Below are positions 6,692 to 15,045 of a stretch of DNA of 21,918 nt, piece after piece. Both the position numbers and the translations under genes were made by a program. The stretch lies in the NCBI GenBank assembly GCA_964433875.1, contig CAYSSO010000029.1, positions 1 to 21,918 on the forward strand, in the 5' to 3' direction. Positions within the stretch are counted from its first letter, which is position 1, and the number at the start of each line of letters is the position of its first letter. The notes beneath the pieces were generated by a model, which saw only the letters and a list, made by a program, of their open reading frames with translations, was not told the DNA's origin and searched no databases. Source of the DNA: Athalassotoga sp964433875. GTDB lineage: Bacteria; Thermotogota; Thermotogae; Mesoaciditogales; Mesoaciditogaceae.

Positions 6692-8217
6692 ATGGACAAT
6701 TTGGTTTTGATAATAATTTTAGTGCCAAGCGTCGTTTTGGCAGTTATAATTGGATATTACTTTGGAAAGTCAAAGATCCTTAAAGATCAAAAAATCGCGA
6801 AGCAGGATGCGGAAAGTATAATCAAAAATGCCCAGGAAGAGGCACAAAAGATAAAGAAAGAGATGATAATAGAAGCAAAGCAAGAGATATCAATAGCACG
6901 CGAGAATTTCGCAAAAGATGTAAAAAAGCAGCAGGACGATCTTAAAGTAATTGAAGACAGGCTTGCAAAACGTGAAGAAGCGATAGTCAAAAGAGAAGAA
7001 TCTATCTCGAAAAAGGAAGAAAAAATCGAAGAGATCAGGATGGGCCTTGAAAAAGAGAAAGAAAGAATATCTCAACTCGTAAAGGAAGAGGAGGAGAAGT
7101 TACATGAAGTGGCCTCTCTTACCCAGGAACAGGCGAGGCAACTTGTCATGGATATGGCAAGAGAGGAGATGGAAAAAAGCCTTGCAAAGATGTACTCAGA
7201 AATAAAGGAGAAATATGCCGAAGACGCAGAAAATGAGGCCAAATGGGTTATAAGTACGGCCGTTCAAAGGTACGCGAGCAATTACGTAGGCGATATAACG
7301 GTCTCCTCAGTTGAATTGCCAAACGATGATATGAAAGGAAGAATAATAGGAAGAGAAGGCCGAAATATAAGGGCATTTGAAAATCTTACCGGAGTTGACA
7401 TAATAATAGACGATACTCCAGAGAGCGTTGTCCTTTCGTGCTTTGATCCACTCAGACGCGAAATAGCGAAGATGACGCTCGAGAAATTGATAGAAGATGG
7501 AAGAATCCATCCGGCAATGATAGAAGAGTTTTACGATAAGTCGAAAAAAGAGATAGAGAAGATAATACACGATGAAGGCCAAAAAGCTATACTGACCGTT
7601 GGGATATCCAACATGCATCCTGAACTTATAAAATTGCTCGGACGTCTGAAGTTCAGAACGAGTTTTGGCCAGAATGTACTCTACCATTCAATAGAAGTTG
7701 CCCAAATTGCCGCCATGATGGCCGAGGAGATAGGTCTCGACGTTGAAAAGATCAAAAGAGGTGCTCTACTTCATGACATAGGAAAGGCCGTCGATCATGA
7801 GGTTCAAGGTACACACGCGATGATAGGCGGAGAACTGGCACGAAGGTATAGAGAAAAAGAAAGCGTTGTTAACATGATCCAAGCCCATCACGAAGAGGTG
7901 CCCTTCCAGACGCCCGAGGCCGTTCTCGTTGCGGCGGCGGATTCGATAAGTGCATCGAGGCCAGGTGCGAGAAGGGAAAGTATAGAGATATACATAAAGA
8001 GACTTCAAAAACTTGAAGAGATAGCCACTTCTCACAAGATGCGATTCAGGCGGGCCGTGAAATAAGGATAATAGTTGAGCCGGACAAAATAGACGATCAA
8101 CTTGCCGATAAAATGGCTTACGATATAGCAAAAGAAATAGAAGCCTCACTTGAGTATCCGGGCCAGATAAAGGTTGTTGTCATAAGAGAAAAAAGAAGCG
8201 TCGAATATGCAAAATAA
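6692..8217 (+). pseudogene. rny: Ribonuclease Y, frame disrupted near the 3' end
   Basis: RNase Y is a membrane-anchored endoribonuclease that initiates mRNA decay. The N-terminal membrane helix (about residues 4-24), a long charged coiled coil (about 30-200), the KH domain with GREG at 220-223, and the HD domain with LLHDIGK (H361-D362) are intact. The frame then ends at 8065 after EEIATSHKMRFRRAVK. The missing conserved C-terminus continues one base back, from about 8039 to the TAA at 8217: AIQAGREIRIIVEPDKIDD, then EYPGQIKVVVIRE and SVEYAK. Compared with other RNase Y proteins about 4-5 residues (an EGVEK-like segment) are absent at the junction, implying loss of about 13-16 nt around 8025-8040. 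The ATG at 6692 is chosen 5 nt after GGAGGTG; 6689 is an alternative. The truncated product would be 457 aa and may still be active. An assembly error is also possible. Confidence 0.88.
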
Positions 8218-8232
8218 AGTGGAGGATGAATT

Positions 8233-10017
8233 TTGAGAAAAGGCGCCATTCTGCTCAAAATCGTTATTGTGGTTATTGCGGCTGTGGTAGGGCTTTTGGC
8301 CGTATTTTACGTTAACGGTTATTTTTCCGTATGGTCTTCAAATTTAAAGGTTGATAAAGTCGTTGTGAATGTTACAGTCGATCCTTCTGGCCTTGCGCAC
8401 ATTGCCGAGAGCGATTACTACACCTTTGTAAAGCCCTATCACGGATTGGCGCCTTACACTCAATTTCCATCTGGCCTTTCCATGAGCAATTTTAAACTTT
8501 CCGTTGAAGGTGCGACAATTTATAAAACGGAAGGGAATGTCGATCCAAGTGGTTTTGATCTGCTCATTTATCTTAACAATGGTTACACCGTTCCAAAGCC
8601 CGGCGGAGACAAAGTGATTATGAATCTTTCCTACGATGTAAAGGGAGGATTTCAAACAGGTCAGGACTTTTCTCAATTCTTTTACAAGTTTTGGGGTAAG
8701 GGAACGCCTTCGTGGGTACCGCTTCTTACCGTCCATTATACCTTCCCCGCCACCTTTGATATCAGAAAGATATTTGCTCATCCTTTAGATGTGCCTCACC
8801 AAGTAGAATTTGATGGAAAAAATTCTTTCACAATAACCTATCACAACATACCGCCTAATACCTACGCCGAGGCAAGGATTGTCTTTCCCTTGATCCATCC
8901 GCAATATGTCTCTCCACTTTCGATGAATCTTAAAGAAGTTGAAAATATAGAAAATGGATATTCTTCAGGAGTACTTGAATGGTGGATATGGATAATCGTC
9001 TTGGTGATTTTAATCCCTGTGATACCTTTTGTGTTCAAGAGACTCTTTGGAACAGAACCCAAGGTTGAGATTGCCGAATACGAAAGAGAGATTCCATACA
9101 ACGATCCTCCAGAACTGGTCAATTCCATCGTTAAAAGAATTATATCGGAACCAGACTCAGATGGTTTTGCCGCGGCAGTCTTGAATTTGGTGGATAAGGG
9201 ATACCTTCAGTTCGAAGAAAATGGATCCTTTAAAGTCCTTAACGGAAATAAGATTTTGAGCGAGAGTGAAAAGGTTTTGTTTAGCGATGTTATAAAGCCT
9301 TTTTCTGTAGATGGAATATTCGATCCAAGATCTGTTGGAGAGTCTTTGAGATCCGATTTTCAAAAGGCTCAAAAGTTCAATTCCGCATTTACGAATTGGA
9401 AGTTTAAAGTCTCGACAGATGCAGAAAAAAGGAATTATTTGATCACTTACGGAAACACGATAACAAAGGTGGTAACTTTTTTTGCTTTGGTACTGCTGCC
9501 ATTGATTCTGGTTTTTGTGAATATATATCAAGGAAGGGCATATCCTGAAATACTTTTCTTTATGACATGGGTTACATTCGCAGACTGGACGGGGGCATGG
9601 ATAATCTTTGCTCTTCCAAAAGATATCTTTGGAAGATGGACAAGAGAGGGTAGAACTTATTACCTAAGGTGGAAAAGGTTTGAAAGGTATCTTACAGATT
9701 ATTCTTTGATAAAGGAAAAACCGCCAGAGTCACTTCTTATATGGAAAGAGTATCTCATTTATGGAACTGCTCTCGGGATTGCAAAACATGTCATAAGGGC
9801 GATAAAGGAAGTAAATCCACCTGATATAGAAACAGATCCTTTCTTCCCCGCCTTCACTGCCATGATATGGTACGATTCTTTGATATTTCTTCCTCAGGCA
9901 GCCCTTTTTGGCAGCGCCCAGCAGGTTGGAGGAAATATTGGGGGAAATTTCGGAGGCGGAAACTTTGGTGGCAATGTGGGAGGAGGATTTGGCGGTGGAG
10001 GAAGAGGAGGTTTTTGA
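8233..10017 (+). CDS. DUF2207 family predicted membrane protein
   Basis: The 594-aa product matches the architecture of DUF2207 proteins, whose function is unknown. A signal-anchor helix lies at about 7-28. An extracytoplasmic beta-rich domain runs to about 245, then a transmembrane helix EWWIWIIVLVILIPVIPFVF at about 249-268. A cytoplasmic region follows, and a helical hairpin at about 409-460. The tail from about 565 is extremely glycine-rich (GGNIGGNFGGGNFGG), typical for this family. The start is a TTG 7 nt after GGAGG, 15 nt beyond the end of the rny C-terminal frame. The stop overlaps the glf ATG by 1 nt (TGATG). A role in envelope homeostasis is inference from topology and neighbours. 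Confidence 0.85.
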   Translation: MRKGAILLKIVIVVIAAVVGLLAVFYVNGYFSVWSSNLKVDKVVVNVTVDPSGLAHIAESDYYTFVKPYHGLAPYTQFPSGLSMSNFKLSVEGATIYKTEGNVDPSGFDLLIYLNNGYTVPKPGGDKVIMNLSYDVKGGFQTGQDFSQFFYKFWGKGTPSWVPLLTVHYTFPATFDIRKIFAHPLDVPHQVEFDGKNSFTITYHNIPPNTYAEARIVFPLIHPQYVSPLSMNLKEVENIENGYSSGVLEWWIWIIVLVILIPVIPFVFKRLFGTEPKVEIAEYEREIPYNDPPELVNSIVKRIISEPDSDGFAAAVLNLVDKGYLQFEENGSFKVLNGNKILSESEKVLFSDVIKPFSVDGIFDPRSVGESLRSDFQKAQKFNSAFTNWKFKVSTDAEKRNYLITYGNTITKVVTFFALVLLPLILVFVNIYQGRAYPEILFFMTWVTFADWTGAWIIFALPKDIFGRWTREGRTYYLRWKRFERYLTDYSLIKEKPPESLLIWKEYLIYGTALGIAKHVIRAIKEVNPPDIETDPFFPAFTAMIWYDSLIFLPQAALFGSAQQVGGNIGGNFGGGNFGGNVGGGFGGGGRGGF

Positions 10018-11132
10018 TGAACTACATACTCGTAGTTGGTGCTGGTCTTGGTGGGGCCACTGCAGCAAGACTCCTTGCCGAGGCTAATTACAGGGTATTT
10101 GTGATCGAGAAACTGGCCTACATTGGTGGCCACAGCCATGATGAGATAAATGAAGATGGAATTTTGATACATACCTATGGCCCTCACATCTTTCACACCA
10201 AAAGAAAGAATGTCTTTGATTTTTTAAGCCGTTTTACGCAATGGCATTATTACCAGCACAGGGTCTTAAGTTATGTCGATGGCATGTACGTTCCATTTCC
10301 GATAAATCTTGATACTATCTCGCAAATCTTTGGGATAAAACTTGAAAGTGAAATGATGGTCCAAGAATTTCTTAAAAGAGAGGTTGCGAACTCTCAATTT
10401 TCAAATCCACCTTTGAACTTTGAAGATGCCGTTGTTTCCCAAATTGGAAGAAGGCTTTACGAGAAGTTTTACATGAATTACACAAAAAAGCAGTGGAATA
10501 TGGAACCATCAAAACTTTCCGCGGAAGTTGCAAAACGAATTCCCGTTAGATTTAACAGAGACGGAAGATATTTCTCAGATCAGTATCAGGGATTGCCCCT
10601 TCATGGATACACGAAGATGATCGAAAGGATGCTGGATCATCCAAAAATATCGGTTGTAACCAATTGCGATTATTTTGAATTGAGATCTGCGCTTAAGCCC
10701 GTTTCAACCTTTTACACGGGCCGGCTCGATGATTTCTTTGACAGAATGTACGGTGAACTTGAGTACAGGTCTTTAAGGCTTGAATTTAGAACGTACCAAA
10801 AAGAATTCTTTCAGAGCGCGGGCGTGATCAATTATCCAAACGATTACGATTGGACAAGGATAACTGAATTCAAATACATGACGGGACAAAGATCAGATTT
10901 GACAACGGTTTGTTACGAATACCCTCTTGACAAGGGAGAGCCATACTACATCGTCATGGACGAGAAAAATATGCAAAGAAGGAATTTGTACATTCAGAAG
11001 GCGGAAAAGATCGAGAGTACCGGTGAATTTTTATTCATCGGAAGGCTTGCAGAATACAGATATTACAACATGGATGAAGTCGTTGAAAGGGCCATTGAAA
11101 AAACAAACGAATGGTTAAGGAGGCATTTATGA
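10017..11132 (+). CDS. glf: UDP-galactopyranose mutase
   Basis: The 371-aa flavoenzyme interconverts UDP-galactopyranose and UDP-galactofuranose, the donor of galactofuranose for surface glycans. The dinucleotide motif GAGLGG is at 8-13 with E31 (VIEK) at the end of strand 2. The UGM block GGHSHDE and HTYGPHIFHT (52-61) is intact, as are YTKKQWN and the C-terminal FIGRLAEYRYYNMDEV. Length matches bacterial UGMs. The ATG at 10017 is chosen over a longer frame because it gives the correct N-terminus and has GAGGAGG upstream. That ribosome binding site is encoded by the Gly-rich tail of the preceding gene. No galactofuranosyltransferase is seen in this window. Confidence 0.94.
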   Translation: MNYILVVGAGLGGATAARLLAEANYRVFVIEKLAYIGGHSHDEINEDGILIHTYGPHIFHTKRKNVFDFLSRFTQWHYYQHRVLSYVDGMYVPFPINLDTISQIFGIKLESEMMVQEFLKREVANSQFSNPPLNFEDAVVSQIGRRLYEKFYMNYTKKQWNMEPSKLSAEVAKRIPVRFNRDGRYFSDQYQGLPLHGYTKMIERMLDHPKISVVTNCDYFELRSALKPVSTFYTGRLDDFFDRMYGELEYRSLRLEFRTYQKEFFQSAGVINYPNDYDWTRITEFKYMTGQRSDLTTVCYEYPLDKGEPYYIVMDEKNMQRRNLYIQKAEKIESTGEFLFIGRLAEYRYYNMDEVVERAIEKTNEWLRRHL

Positions 11133-11851
11133 GAACTGTGAATTTGAAAAACAAAGGAAGAATTTTCACCGTTGTAAACAGTGCTGGGAAGGATACGCCT
11201 GTTGTCGTTATGTTCCACGGTTTTACCGGAAATCATATTGAGGCTCATTTCATCTTTGCGAGGCTTTCTAAGGCGCTTGAAAAGGTTGGAATATCTTCTG
11301 TGAGATTCGACTTTAGAGGATCTGGAAATAGCGATCTCCCATTTGAAAAGATGACTCTCTCGACTGAAATATCCGATGCCCTGAAAGTTGCGGAATATAC
11401 AAAGCGCAACTTTAATAACTCTCTCGGGATTTTGGGGCTTTCTATGGGAGGAACGATAGCATTGCTCACATTAAGCCAGATCAATCCCGACGCTTTGTGT
11501 TTGTGGGCTCCGGCCGCAAAGAACAAAGAGGTCTTTTCCAAGGGTATACCCTCGCTTCCTCCGGATTTGAATTTGTTCGATGTGGGTGGAATAAGGGTCT
11601 CGAAAGAATTCGCAAAAGAGGTGCTTTCATTTGATGCTTTCTCGGAGGCCAAAAAATACAAAAAGCCAGCCCTCATAATTCATGGAACATCCGATCAGGC
11701 AGTGCCATTTGAGCACAGCAAAGAACTCGTAAAGGAGTTCAGAAAAGGAAATCTAATTGAGATAGAAGGATCGGACCATGTCTTTTCTTCTTACGAGTGG
11801 TCGGAACGAGTTATAGAAGAAACCGTTAAATTTTTTGAGAAACATCTGTGA
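11129..11851 (+). CDS. Alpha/beta hydrolase, esterase-like
   Basis: The 240-aa cytoplasmic-type hydrolase has a complete catalytic triad: nucleophile S105 in GLSMGG, D189 in GTSDQAVP, and H217 in GSDHVF. The oxyanion HGFTG begins at H30. It resembles small carboxyl-ester or cinnamoyl-ester hydrolases, but the substrate cannot be read from sequence. The ATG overlaps the glf stop by 4 nt and has AAGGAGG upstream. It is the last gene of the ten-gene plus-strand run and ends inside the hairpin shared with the convergent alpha-galactosidase gene. Confidence 0.88.
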   Translation: MRTVNLKNKGRIFTVVNSAGKDTPVVVMFHGFTGNHIEAHFIFARLSKALEKVGISSVRFDFRGSGNSDLPFEKMTLSTEISDALKVAEYTKRNFNNSLGILGLSMGGTIALLTLSQINPDALCLWAPAAKNKEVFSKGIPSLPPDLNLFDVGGIRVSKEFAKEVLSFDAFSEAKKYKKPALIIHGTSDQAVPFEHSKELVKEFRKGNLIEIEGSDHVFSSYEWSERVIEETVKFFEKHL

Positions 11852-11871
11852 GAAGGCAAAGCCTTCTCACA
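11847..11871. terminator. Shared hairpin between convergent genes
   Basis: A perfect 11-bp inverted repeat, arms TGTGAGAAGGC and GCCTTCTCACA, with a 3-nt loop. The TGA stop of the hydrolase gene (11849-11851) lies in the left arm and the TGA of the alpha-galactosidase gene (11867-11869) lies in the right arm. No T-run follows in either direction, so intrinsic termination is uncertain; it may mainly protect 3' ends. Confidence 0.6.
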
Positions 11872-14023
11872 CATTTACAAAGTGTAAAAATACGCTTTGG
11901 AAGTCTCCCTTTAATTCGGGCAATAAAAGGCCTGCAAATTGCAGTTCATCTCCGCCATATATCTCTGAGGTGCCGTCGAGTTTGTATCTTTTTTGAGTTG
12001 AGATGCCCTTTATCTTTAGCCTTCTTTGCTTCACATTCGGCTCGCCGAGAATCTTGAAATAATAGATCAAAAACTCGTCACGTTTTTCATCTGTTATGAT
12101 CCATGCAACTTCATTACTTTCAAAAAATAACCTGTAAAAATTTCCAAACTGGATGAGTTTTCTGAACTTCTTGTAATCGTTTATGTAATCTCTTATTTTA
12201 CTCTTTTCTTCTTCCGAAAGTTTTGTAAGATCAAGTTCGAAACCCATATTCGCGCTCATCGCAACATGAGCCCTTATGTCGATGGATGTGATCCTTCCCA
12301 CCTGGTGATTAGGAATGGCCGAGACATGGCTTCCCATCATAACCGGAGGATACACGTAACTTGTGCCATACTGGATCTTTAATCTTTCGATCGCATCGGT
12401 ATCATCGCTTGTCCACGCCTGAGGCATATAATAAAACATGCCGGGATCAAACCTTCCTCCGCCTCCGGCACAACTTTCGAAAAGAATGTCTGGAAATTGA
12501 GAGGTTATTTTTTCAAGGATCTCGTAAAGGCCGAGTATATACCTGTGTGATACCTCCCTTTGCCTTTCGGCGGGAAGAAGTGCGGATCCAGTATCGGTCA
12601 TATTCCTGTTCATGTCCCACTTTACATAACTTATATTCGCGCTTTTTAAAAGATTTGAAATCGTTTCAAAGATATATTCTCTTACATCCTTTCTTGAAAG
12701 ATCGAGAATGAGTTGATTCCTGCTTAAATGTCTTTCTCTCCCATCAACGTGAAGGCACCAATCTGGATGGGCACGGTAGAGATCGCTATCTGGAGAGATC
12801 ATCTCGGGCTCTATCCATAGACCGAATTTGAGGCCGAGATCATTTATCTTTTTTGCAAGGCCATTCAGACCTTCCGGTAACTTTTCTTTGTTTACATACC
12901 AATCTCCTAAAGAGGAATTATCAGAATTCCTTCTTCCAAACCATCCGTCATCTAAAACGAACAATTCTATCCCCAAAGATTTAGCCACTTTTGCTATCTC
13001 GAGAAGTTTTTCTTCGTTGAAGTCAAAATATGTTGCCTCCCAGTTGTTAACGAGAATAGGCCTTTCGGCAAGTTTATGCCTGCCGCGTGCGAGTTTGTGC
13101 ATGTAGAGTTTATGGTAAATTTCGGACATCCCGTTAAATCCATTATCCGAATAAACCATCACGCATTCGGGAGTTTGAAAGGTTTCACCTTTTTTCAAAA
13201 TCCATGAAAAATCAAATGGGTTTATCCCCATCAAGACCCTTGTGTCTCTGTACTGATTAACCTCAATCTCTCCGATAAAGTTTCCACTGTAGACAAGGCT
13301 AAAGCCATAGACCTCTCCATTCCATTCATCTGCATCTTTCCTCGCAAGAGCCAAAAATGGGTTTTGCTGGTGGCTGCTTGCGCCCCTTCTGCTTTCTATC
13401 GATTGAATTCCGGGCTTTATTTCTCTCTTTATAACATACCTTTCTCTTGCCCATGCTCCAGAGAGTTGGAACATGTCAAAGTTATCATCTTCAAAGTCAA
13501 CGCTTGTACTTAAAGCCCTTAAAATCTTTATCTCTTCTCCATAATTGACGAATTTAGCGCTTCTTGTGATTGCCTGAAAATCTTCAAAAACAGAGTAGAA
13601 TAAAATAACCTCAAAATTTCCAATCTCGTCTTTTAGATGAATCTCTAAGGTTTCGGCCTCATCTTCTTTATCGACATAAGTTGAAGGAAGGCCTTCTAAT
13701 TTTGGCTTTCCCGAATATATTCTGTGAGAAGAATATCTTAAATCTGAAACGGTAGATCCATCCTTGAATTGTACCTGATAGGCCGGACTTCTAAAATCTG
13801 TTGTTCCGTAGGAAGGGTATTCCTGCGGAATGATGTCGAGGGACAGATTTGGGCCGTAGGCTCTTTTGTAAAGATCCGAAATATGGCGGACATTTAAATT
13901 TTTGATACGTTTTCCAAAATAGGCGTGACACAACCTTTTATGTTCGTCTATGTAGATAGTGTATTGAAGATCCTTTGATAAAAGATCGAAAGAGAAAGAA
14001 TTTTCGTTGAAAGAAATTGACAT
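11867..14023 (-). CDS. Alpha-galactosidase, glycoside hydrolase family GH36
   Basis: The 718-aa enzyme removes terminal alpha-galactose, for example from raffinose-family or galactomannan oligosaccharides. The N-terminal beta-sandwich domain is followed by the (beta/alpha)8 barrel with NNWEATYFDFNE and FVLDDGWFGRR. The nucleophile is D470 in YVKWDMNR and the acid/base is D540 in WTSDDTDA. The 70-residue spacing equals that of the GH36 enzyme with D478/D548. The C-terminal beta domain is complete, and there is no signal peptide, so the enzyme is probably cytoplasmic. AAGGAG precedes the ATG, 16 nt after the acetyltransferase stop. It is the last gene of a unit headed by an XRE/S24 regulator. 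Confidence 0.95.
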   Translation of the reverse strand: MSISFNENSFSFDLLSKDLQYTIYIDEHKRLCHAYFGKRIKNLNVRHISDLYKRAYGPNLSLDIIPQEYPSYGTTDFRSPAYQVQFKDGSTVSDLRYSSHRIYSGKPKLEGLPSTYVDKEDEAETLEIHLKDEIGNFEVILFYSVFEDFQAITRSAKFVNYGEEIKILRALSTSVDFEDDNFDMFQLSGAWARERYVIKREIKPGIQSIESRRGASSHQQNPFLALARKDADEWNGEVYGFSLVYSGNFIGEIEVNQYRDTRVLMGINPFDFSWILKKGETFQTPECVMVYSDNGFNGMSEIYHKLYMHKLARGRHKLAERPILVNNWEATYFDFNEEKLLEIAKVAKSLGIELFVLDDGWFGRRNSDNSSLGDWYVNKEKLPEGLNGLAKKINDLGLKFGLWIEPEMISPDSDLYRAHPDWCLHVDGRERHLSRNQLILDLSRKDVREYIFETISNLLKSANISYVKWDMNRNMTDTGSALLPAERQREVSHRYILGLYEILEKITSQFPDILFESCAGGGGRFDPGMFYYMPQAWTSDDTDAIERLKIQYGTSYVYPPVMMGSHVSAIPNHQVGRITSIDIRAHVAMSANMGFELDLTKLSEEEKSKIRDYINDYKKFRKLIQFGNFYRLFFESNEVAWIITDEKRDEFLIYYFKILGEPNVKQRRLKIKGISTQKRYKLDGTSEIYGGDELQFAGLLLPELKGDFQSVFLHFVNV

Positions 14024-14039
14024 AAAAATTCTCCTTAAT

Positions 14040-14873
14040 TCAAATTTTGGACATTTCCCATTGCAAGATGAAAGGTCTCATCTCTGCATTCGTGGCCGCA
14101 TCGTGGAGTGGATCATCTTCGGGTACATTCATAAGCAGCATATTTGAAACCTTCGTCCTTTCCTGAATAGAGGCGAGTAGATTCACAAAAAATTGATTGA
14201 ACTCGTCTTTGCTTTTTGGAGCCGCATCTATTATGAATGCTCCATTTTCATTTACTCCCCAGACGACATATCCCTTTCTTTCTCCATTTTCAATGACAAA
14301 ATCGTGGTTGTATCTATCATCTGATAATTTCAAAGTCATTGCTTCTCTCTGCCAATTCGGACGGCGCCAACTTTTTTCGTTCTGGATAGCCTCATTGTAA
14401 ATCTCTCCTACCGTTGCCGCTTCAAACTTGTAAATCGGAGCGCTCATTATCTTATCCGTGTAAAAAGATCTCAAAGTCCTTCTAACTACAAAGCCGTATT
14501 TGTCGTAAAACTTTGCGGCCCTGTCGCCGACGGCAACTTCTAAGATCACCTCTTTGATACCTTTCCATTTTAACTGTTCGAGAGAGTAAAGCAGTAAAGC
14601 ACCCCCGACGCCTCTTTCTCTGAAATATTTTCTTACTCCAAAGGCGTCTATCCTACCGCGCGGTGCCCTTATTGCGTTTATTGAGAATCCAACAATTTCA
14701 CCATCTACGATCATCAAAAAAGAGTCTTCCAAAGAAATAGAATTTTCCTTCATATCGAGTTGAAAGGAAAGGACATCCCATTTTATCGGTATGACGTAAT
14801 CTGAAAAAACTTCATTTACAAGATTTACAATTTTGTTTAAAGGAATATCGGATATCTTTTTAAATTCAATCAT
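14040..14873 (-). CDS. GNAT family N-acetyltransferase
   Basis: The 277-aa product has an N-terminal GNAT fold. The acetyl-CoA loop is RERGVG (85-90) in the form R-x-x-G-x-G, followed by the helix GALLLYSLEQL and the EVAVGDRAAKFYDKYGF strand-helix typical of the family. The second half (about 140-277) is a divergent domain, possibly a second GNAT-like fold. The substrate is unknown. The ATG at 14873 is chosen because GAGGAGAAAG lies upstream and the sequence MIEFKKISDI begins a GNAT strand. The longer frame to 14936 is lysine/arginine-rich and overlaps the 52-codon ORF. Confidence 0.88.
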   Translation of the reverse strand: MIEFKKISDIPLNKIVNLVNEVFSDYVIPIKWDVLSFQLDMKENSISLEDSFLMIVDGEIVGFSINAIRAPRGRIDAFGVRKYFRERGVGGALLLYSLEQLKWKGIKEVILEVAVGDRAAKFYDKYGFVVRRTLRSFYTDKIMSAPIYKFEAATVGEIYNEAIQNEKSWRRPNWQREAMTLKLSDDRYNHDFVIENGERKGYVVWGVNENGAFIIDAAPKSKDEFNQFFVNLLASIQERTKVSNMLLMNVPEDDPLHDAATNAEMRPFILQWEMSKI

Positions 14874-15024
14874 TTTCTTTCTCCTCTTTATTTTTAACCT
14901 CTTTATCTGTTTTTTCCGGAAGGTTCCATATTTCAAAATGCCCAGAAGAACTTTGAGAAAAATTTTTTAACCAAAATACCTTTTTTCCAAGATCTACCCT
15001 CCACATTTTATAATTAATTTGCAT
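14866..15024 (-). CDS. Unrecognised 52-aa ORF between regulator and acetyltransferase
   Basis: A small frame of 52 codons with an excellent ribosome binding site, GGGAGG 6 nt before the ATG, placed 21 nt after the regulator stop. Its TGA overlaps the start of the acetyltransferase gene, with 8 nt shared. The product begins MQINYKMWRVDLGKKVFWLK, is aromatic and basic in the first half, and ends in a run of charged residues (KEVKNKEEKEND). No signal peptide or membrane segment is evident. I do not recognise a family. Placement and start signal favour a real gene; the low-complexity tail and absence of known homologues keep confidence moderate. Confidence 0.6.
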   Translation of the reverse strand: MQINYKMWRVDLGKKVFWLKNFSQSSSGHFEIWNLPEKTDKEVKNKEEKEND

Positions 15025-15045
15025 GATTTCCTCCCATTTTTCAGA

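Noticed and set aside
8020..8065. Programmed -1 frameshift in rny
   Set aside because: No slippery heptamer is present at the junction and conserved residues are missing, so a deletion fits better than recoding.
9920..10014. GGN-type tandem repeat as a separate repeat element
   Set aside because: It is coding sequence for the Gly-rich tail common to DUF2207 proteins.
9867..10016. 50-residue N-terminal extension of UDP-galactopyranose mutase
   Set aside because: It is the shifted translation of the DUF2207 glycine-rich tail; the flavoenzyme N-terminus starts at 10017.
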